Source: an uncultured Burkholderiales bacterium (GTDB taxonomy: Bacteria > Pseudomonadota > Gammaproteobacteria > Burkholderiales > Burkholderiaceae_C). From it: a stretch of 10,245 bases of DNA. The first letter of the stretch is position 1. Each line of letters starts with the position of its first letter. Below the pieces are notes generated by a model. The model saw only the letters and a list, made by a program, of their open reading frames with translations. It made no database searches and was not told where the DNA came from. The position numbers were made by a program, and so were the translations under genes. The stretch covers positions 1-10,245 of the forward strand of contig CAIODE010000292.1 in assembly GCA_903856875.1 (NCBI GenBank), given 5' to 3'. Shown here in pieces: positions 7,190-10,245 of this stretch.

Positions 7190-8500
7190 TTAGGACTTGT
7201 TGGCCTTTTCGAATTTCTCGAGCAACTCATTACCGCGTTTAACGATGCTGTCCAACGCTTCTTTGGCAGTTTTCTTGCCAGCCCAAACTTGTTCGAGTTC
7301 TTCGTCTTCAATGGTGCGGATTTGAACATAATTGCCCAAGCGAATACCACGTGATTTGTCTGTGGTTTTGCGAATCATTTGATTCACACCAATGTCAGTG
7401 CCTGGGTTTTGCTTGTAGAAACCAGACTCTTCGGTCAACTTGAGTGAGGCCATGGTGACAGGCAAGTAACCCGTGCGCTTGTGGTTGGCGGATTGAATGG
7501 CGGGGTCTGACAGATAGTTGAAGAAAGCGGCAACACCTTTGTATTCTTCTGCTTTCTTTCCAGACATGGCCCACAAACTGGCGCCACCAATCACTGTGTT
7601 TTGGGGTGCACCTGCAACATCGGGGTAGTAAGGCAGGGTGCCCACTGCAAATTTGAATTTCGCATTTTTGCTGACGCCGGCATAGGCACCAGATGAGTTA
7701 AAGCTGATGGCGCACTCACCCGATTCAAAGTTGGCGCCAGCGCTGCCAGCACGACCTTTGTAAACAAATAAACCTTGCTGTGCCATGTTGCCCAAATTCT
7801 CAATGTGGCGTACGTGCAAGGGTGAATTCACAACCAAACGGGCATCTAAGCCGCGCATACCGTTGCCTTTGGTGGCCAATTCAGTGTTGTGCCAAGTTGA
7901 GAATGACTCTAACTGGGTCCAACCTTGCCAGGCCGTTGTAACAGGGCACTTGTGGCCGCTGGCTTTTAACTTGGCTGCAGCCAATGTCACTTCAGGCCAT
8001 GTTTGGGGCAGCTTGTCTGTGGAAACGCCAGCTGCTTTGAGTGCGTCAAGATTGACCCACATGACAGTGGTGGAGCTGTTAAAGGGGAAAGACATCATTT
8101 GGCCATTGGGCGCAGTGTAATAGCCTGACACGGCGGGCACATACGACTTAGCATCGAATTTGTAGCCGGCGTCGTTCATGATTTTTTCGACGGGCACAAC
8201 AACACCTTTCGAGGCCATCATGGTGGCAGTGCCGACTTCAAAAACTTGAAGAATGTGAGGGGCATTGCCAGCACGGAAAGCAGCCACGGCTGCAGTCATG
8301 GATTCATCGTAGTTGCCTTTGAAAACGGGCACAACTTTGAAGTCTTTTTGCTTGGAATTGAAGTCTTTGGCGACGTCACCCACCCAATCGCCCAAGGCCC
8401 CTGACATAGAGTGCCACCACTGAATTTCAGTTTGGGCTTGCGCGCTGAAGGTAGCGAAAGAGGCTAAAGCAAAAGCGGCAAGTATTTTTTTGTAAATCAT
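7190..8500 (-). CDS. ugpB: Periplasmic glycerol-3-phosphate-binding protein UgpB
   Basis: UgpB captures sn-glycerol-3-phosphate and glycerophosphodiesters in the periplasm and delivers them to UgpA/UgpE. I start it at the ATG at 8500 (436 residues; E. coli 438). An upstream in-frame start at 8536 would add 12 residues and spoil the signal peptide, while GGAG lies 5 nt before the 8500 ATG. Residues 1-22 form a signal peptide (MIYKKILAAFALASFATFSA, then QA) with a probable AQA cut before Q23. Conserved blocks follow E. coli UgpB: WWHSMSGALG (28-37), KGNYDESMTAAVAAFRAGNAP (61-81), EVGTATMMASKG (88-99), PFNSSTTVMW (139-148), WQGWTQLESFS (191-201), IGGASLWAMSGK (304-315), and RLGNYVQIRTIEDEELEQVW (387-406). 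It is first in the operon, behind a Pho box, and followed by two hairpins. Confidence 0.96.
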   Translation of the reverse strand: MIYKKILAAFALASFATFSAQAQTEIQWWHSMSGALGDWVGDVAKDFNSKQKDFKVVPVFKGNYDESMTAAVAAFRAGNAPHILQVFEVGTATMMASKGVVVPVEKIMNDAGYKFDAKSYVPAVSGYYTAPNGQMMSFPFNSSTTVMWVNLDALKAAGVSTDKLPQTWPEVTLAAAKLKASGHKCPVTTAWQGWTQLESFSTWHNTELATKGNGMRGLDARLVVNSPLHVRHIENLGNMAQQGLFVYKGRAGSAGANFESGECAISFNSSGAYAGVSKNAKFKFAVGTLPYYPDVAGAPQNTVIGGASLWAMSGKKAEEYKGVAAFFNYLSDPAIQSANHKRTGYLPVTMASLKLTEESGFYKQNPGTDIGVNQMIRKTTDKSRGIRLGNYVQIRTIEDEELEQVWAGKKTAKEALDSIVKRGNELLEKFEKANKS

Positions 8501-8505
8501 AAGTA

Positions 8506-8516
8506 CTCCTTTGGAG
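8506..8516 (-). promoter_or_regulatory. ugpB ribosome binding site within a small hairpin
   Basis: The mRNA reads CTCC AAA GGAG TACTT ATG. GGAG with 5-nt spacing decides the ugpB start at 8500. The preceding CTCC can pair with it through a three-base loop. The 4-bp stem is weak, so any masking effect would be modest. Confidence 0.7.
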
Positions 8517-8553
8517 GTTGAATCAAACATCAGCATAAGCTCACGATTTGGTT

Positions 8554-8559
8554 ATCCTA
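8554..8559 (-). promoter_or_regulatory. Probable -10 hexamer of the ugp operon
   Basis: TAGGAT on the minus strand matches TATAAT at 4 of 6 positions, including the first two and the last. It lies exactly 10 bp past the second Pho-box repeat, the usual spacing in PhoB-activated promoters. This predicts a start near 8547 and a leader of about 47 nt before ugpB. Confidence 0.55.
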
Positions 8560-8587
8560 TTACAGTGCCATGAAGGTTTAATGACAA
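8559..8587 (-). promoter_or_regulatory. PhoB binding site (Pho box), three direct repeats
   Basis: Three 7-bp repeats follow each other at 11-bp steps on the minus strand: TTGTCAT (8587-8581), CCTTCAT (8576-8570) and CTGTAAT (8565-8559). The spacers are TAAA and GGCA. Against the consensus CTGTCAT they match at 6, 5 and 6 of 7 positions. The first two repeats plus spacer form the canonical 18-bp box, and it stands in for a -35 element. Position, strand and the operon function all fit PhoB activation under phosphate starvation, as known for E. coli ugp. The third repeat overlaps the -10 by one base and may be fortuitous. Confidence 0.75.
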
Positions 8588-8662
8588 CCCGGGCTTTCCA
8601 TGACTAAGCTCAAAGTCTGGGGTCACTGCCCCCACCTGCGGTGCGTGATTAAGCCCCTGCAG

Positions 8663-8668
8663 TAAAAT
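8663..8668 (+). promoter_or_regulatory. Possible -10 for the FAD oxidoreductase gene
   Basis: TAAAAT lies 14 nt before the ATG at 8683. It would give a leader of about 7 nt. There is no recognisable -35 at 16-18 bp spacing and no Shine-Dalgarno sequence. An overlapping TATATC at 8675-8680 is too close to the ATG to serve. The call is weak. Confidence 0.35.
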
Positions 8669-8682
8669 TCGGGCTATATCTC

Positions 8683-10245
8683 ATGAACGCTCCAACCACG
8701 CTCCAACACCTCCTTCAGGCTGACGATTCGTCACCCCGTTTGCGCGAAATCCCTTACAACTACACAAGCTTCTCCGACCGAGAAATTGTGATTCGTTTGT
8801 TGGGATCTCGTGCCTGGGACCTGCTCAATCAACTTCGAGACGAACGCCGCACAGGCAGGTCTGCTCGCATGCTTTACGAAGTGATGGGCGATATTTGGGT
8901 GGTTCAGCGCAATCCCTATTTGCAAGACGACTTGCTAGACAACCCAGGCCGCCAAAAGCAGTTGGTGGAAGCTTTGCAGCACCGTTTGGGTGAAGTTCAA
9001 AAACGCCGCACGCCTGAAGCAGATGCCTTGCGAGACGGCTTGGTGGGTGAGTTATTGGTATTGGCTGGCCATGCCGTCCAAGCGTTTGACGAAACTTTTT
9101 CGGCCATGTCTCAGTTGCGCCGAAAAACGCAGAAGGGACTTGGCAAGCACACCGCCAAAGACAACATCAAATTTGATGCCTTGTCTCGCGTCAGTCACGT
9201 CACAGATGCCACCGACTGGCGTGTTGAATATCCTTTTGTGGTGCTGACACCCGACACAGAAGCCGAGATGGCCAATTTGGTCAAAGCTTGCTTCACTTTG
9301 GGACTGACCATCATTCCTCGTGGCGGTGGTACTGGTTACACCGGCGGTGCAGTGCCTCTGACTTGGAACAGTGCCGTCATCAACACTGAAAAACTCGAAG
9401 CCATGTCGGGCGTTGAGATGCTTCAGTTACCCGGACTCGATAAAGAAGTACCCACATTGTGGACCGAAGTGGGCGTGGTCACACAGCGCGTAGCCGATGC
9501 CGCAGAGCGCGCCGGTTGGGTATTTGCCGTTGATCCTACGTCTGCTGAGGCCAGCTGCATTGGCGGCAACATCGCCATGAATGCGGGCGGCAAAAAGGCC
9601 GTGTTGTGGGGCACAGCCCTCGACAATTTGGCCAGCTGGCGCATGGTCACGCCCGATGCACAGTGGCTCGAGGTGACCCGCTTGAACCACAATCTTGGCA
9701 AGATTCACGATGTTGAAATGGCCAGCTTTGAATTGAAATATTTCGAAGCCAATGGCACCACGCTGGTTCGCCAAGAAAGACTCGACATTCCTGGCTCGAA
9801 GTTCCGCAAAGAAGGCTTGGGCAAAGACGTCACCGACAAATTTTTGGCGGGTTTGCCAGGGATTCAAAAAGAAGGTTGCGACGGCTTGATCACCAGCGCG
9901 CGCTGGATATTGCACCGCATGCCCGACCACACACGCACAGTGTGCATGGAGTTCTTTGGCAATGCCAAAGACGCTGTGCCAAGCATTGTCGAAATCAAAG
10001 ATTTCATGTTTGCCGAACAAAAACGCTCAGGCGTGTTGCTGGCGGGACTTGAGCACTTGGACGACCGTTATTTGCGGGCGGTGGGCTACACCACCAAGTC
10101 CAAACGCGGCGGTCTCCCCAAAATGGTATTGGTGGGTGACATTGCAGGCGACAACGCCGATGACGTGGCCAAAGTCACTTCTGAAGTGGTGCGCATTGCC
10201 AACTCACGCAGTGGGGAAGGCTTCATTGCCATTAGCCCTGAAGCG
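8683..10245 (+). CDS. DUF3683-type FAD-linked oxidoreductase, N-terminal part
   Basis: The frame is open from ATG 8683 to the window edge (521 residues), so the gene is truncated by the window, not broken. The N-terminal region (about 20-150) with [21 protein letters not shown] (21-41) and [21 protein letters not shown] (69-89) is the DUF3683 type. Next comes a PCMH/FAD_binding_4 domain starting near 180, with [14 protein letters not shown] (183-196), the FAD pyrophosphate loop [11 protein letters not shown] (212-222) and [20 protein letters not shown] (284-303). This places it with D-lactate / D-2-hydroxyacid dehydrogenases of the GlcD/Dld type. Known relatives are roughly 1,250-1,300 residues and continue with FAD-oxidase C-terminal and Fe-S/CCG domains, which would lie outside. 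The substrate is unknown. It is divergent from ugpB. The start lacks a Shine-Dalgarno sequence, but no in-frame alternative precedes residue 63. Confidence 0.88.
   Translation, partial: MNAPTTLQHLLQADDSSPRLREIPYNYTSFSDREIVIRLLGSRAWDLLNQLRDERRTGRSARMLYEVMGDIWVVQRNPYLQDDLLDNPGRQKQLVEALQHRLGEVQKRRTPEADALRDGLVGELLVLAGHAVQAFDETFSAMSQLRRKTQKGLGKHTAKDNIKFDALSRVSHVTDATDWRVEYPFVVLTPDTEAEMANLVKACFTLGLTIIPRGGGTGYTGGAVPLTWNSAVINTEKLEAMSGVEMLQLPGLDKEVPTLWTEVGVVTQRVADAAERAGWVFAVDPTSAEASCIGGNIAMNAGGKKAVLWGTALDNLASWRMVTPDAQWLEVTRLNHNLGKIHDVEMASFELKYFEANGTTLVRQERLDIPGSKFRKEGLGKDVTDKFLAGLPGIQKEGCDGLITSARWILHRMPDHTRTVCMEFFGNAKDAVPSIVEIKDFMFAEQKRSGVLLAGLEHLDDRYLRAVGYTTKSKRGGLPKMVLVGDIAGDNADDVAKVTSEVVRIANSRSGEGFIAISPEA

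Noticed and set aside
3598..8500. ugp cluster as a maltose/sugar ABC importer
   Set aside because: UgpB, UgpA and UgpE match E. coli Ugp proteins along their length, and the linked UgpQ diesterase and Pho box fix the glycerol-phosphate assignment.
8501..8536. Upstream in-frame start extending UgpB by 12 residues
   Set aside because: The extension puts polar residues ahead of the signal peptide, and the GGAG ribosome binding site lies inside it at the right distance from the 8500 ATG.
8619..8632. GGGG-TCACTG-CCCC hairpin in the ugpB/FAD intergenic region
   Set aside because: Only 4 bp, no T-run on either strand, and no gene end nearby that needs a terminator.
8600..8665. 21-codon ORF (MTKLKVWGHCPHL...) upstream of the FAD gene
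   Set aside because: No ribosome binding site and no independent support. It overlaps the putative -10, so it is probably chance.
9427..10020. 197-codon minus-strand open frame opposite the FAD oxidoreductase
   Set aside because: It is a shadow of a strongly conserved plus-strand coding region. Its translation resembles no family I know.

Overview
The window looks like ordinary chromosomal DNA of a betaproteobacterium, most likely Burkholderiales and probably Comamonadaceae (Limnohabitans/Rhodoferax-like). I infer this from the protein sequences, the gene order hemA-prfA-prmC, moderate G+C, and a divergent DUF3683-type FAD oxidoreductase, a family I associate with this order. The assignment is recognition from memory, not a search. 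I see no mobile elements, CRISPR arrays, tRNAs or rRNAs.

Layout. (1) Positions 38-3291, minus strand, read right to left: hemA (glutamyl-tRNA reductase), prfA (release factor RF1) and prmC (the methyltransferase that modifies the GGQ glutamine of release factors). This is a classic operon pairing the first committed step of tetrapyrrole synthesis with RF1 and its modifying enzyme. prfA and prmC overlap by 4 nt (ATGA). hemA has a perfect TATAAT placed so that transcription would begin at or next to its ATG, which suggests a leaderless mRNA. (2) Positions 3333-3614, plus strand: a small three-helix membrane protein gene interrupted by an in-frame TAG at codon 29. It has a good Shine-Dalgarno sequence and coding-like third positions, so it looks like a recently broken gene. 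(3) Positions 3598-8500, minus strand: a complete ugpBAECQ operon in the E. coli order. It encodes a periplasmic glycerol-3-phosphate/glycerophosphodiester binding protein, two permeases, an ATPase and a cytoplasmic glycerophosphodiester phosphodiesterase. Upstream of ugpB are three 7-bp Pho-box repeats at exact 11-bp spacing with a -10 hexamer 10 bp beyond the second, which predicts PhoB control under phosphate limitation. Two tandem hairpins separate ugpB from ugpA, whose only usable start codons are TTG. (4) Positions 8683-10245, plus strand: the first 521 residues of a large DUF3683/FAD-binding oxidoreductase that runs off the window.

How the parts work together. UgpB captures glycerophosphodiesters or glycerol-3-phosphate in the periplasm. 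UgpA and UgpE form the channel, UgpC drives it with ATP, and UgpQ hydrolyses the imported diesters to glycerol-3-phosphate and an alcohol, giving the cell phosphate and carbon.

I found no convincing undescribed multi-gene system. The points worth a second look are regulatory or small-scale: the amber-interrupted ORF, the Pho box, the leaderless hemA start, and the hairpin/TTG arrangement at ugpA.
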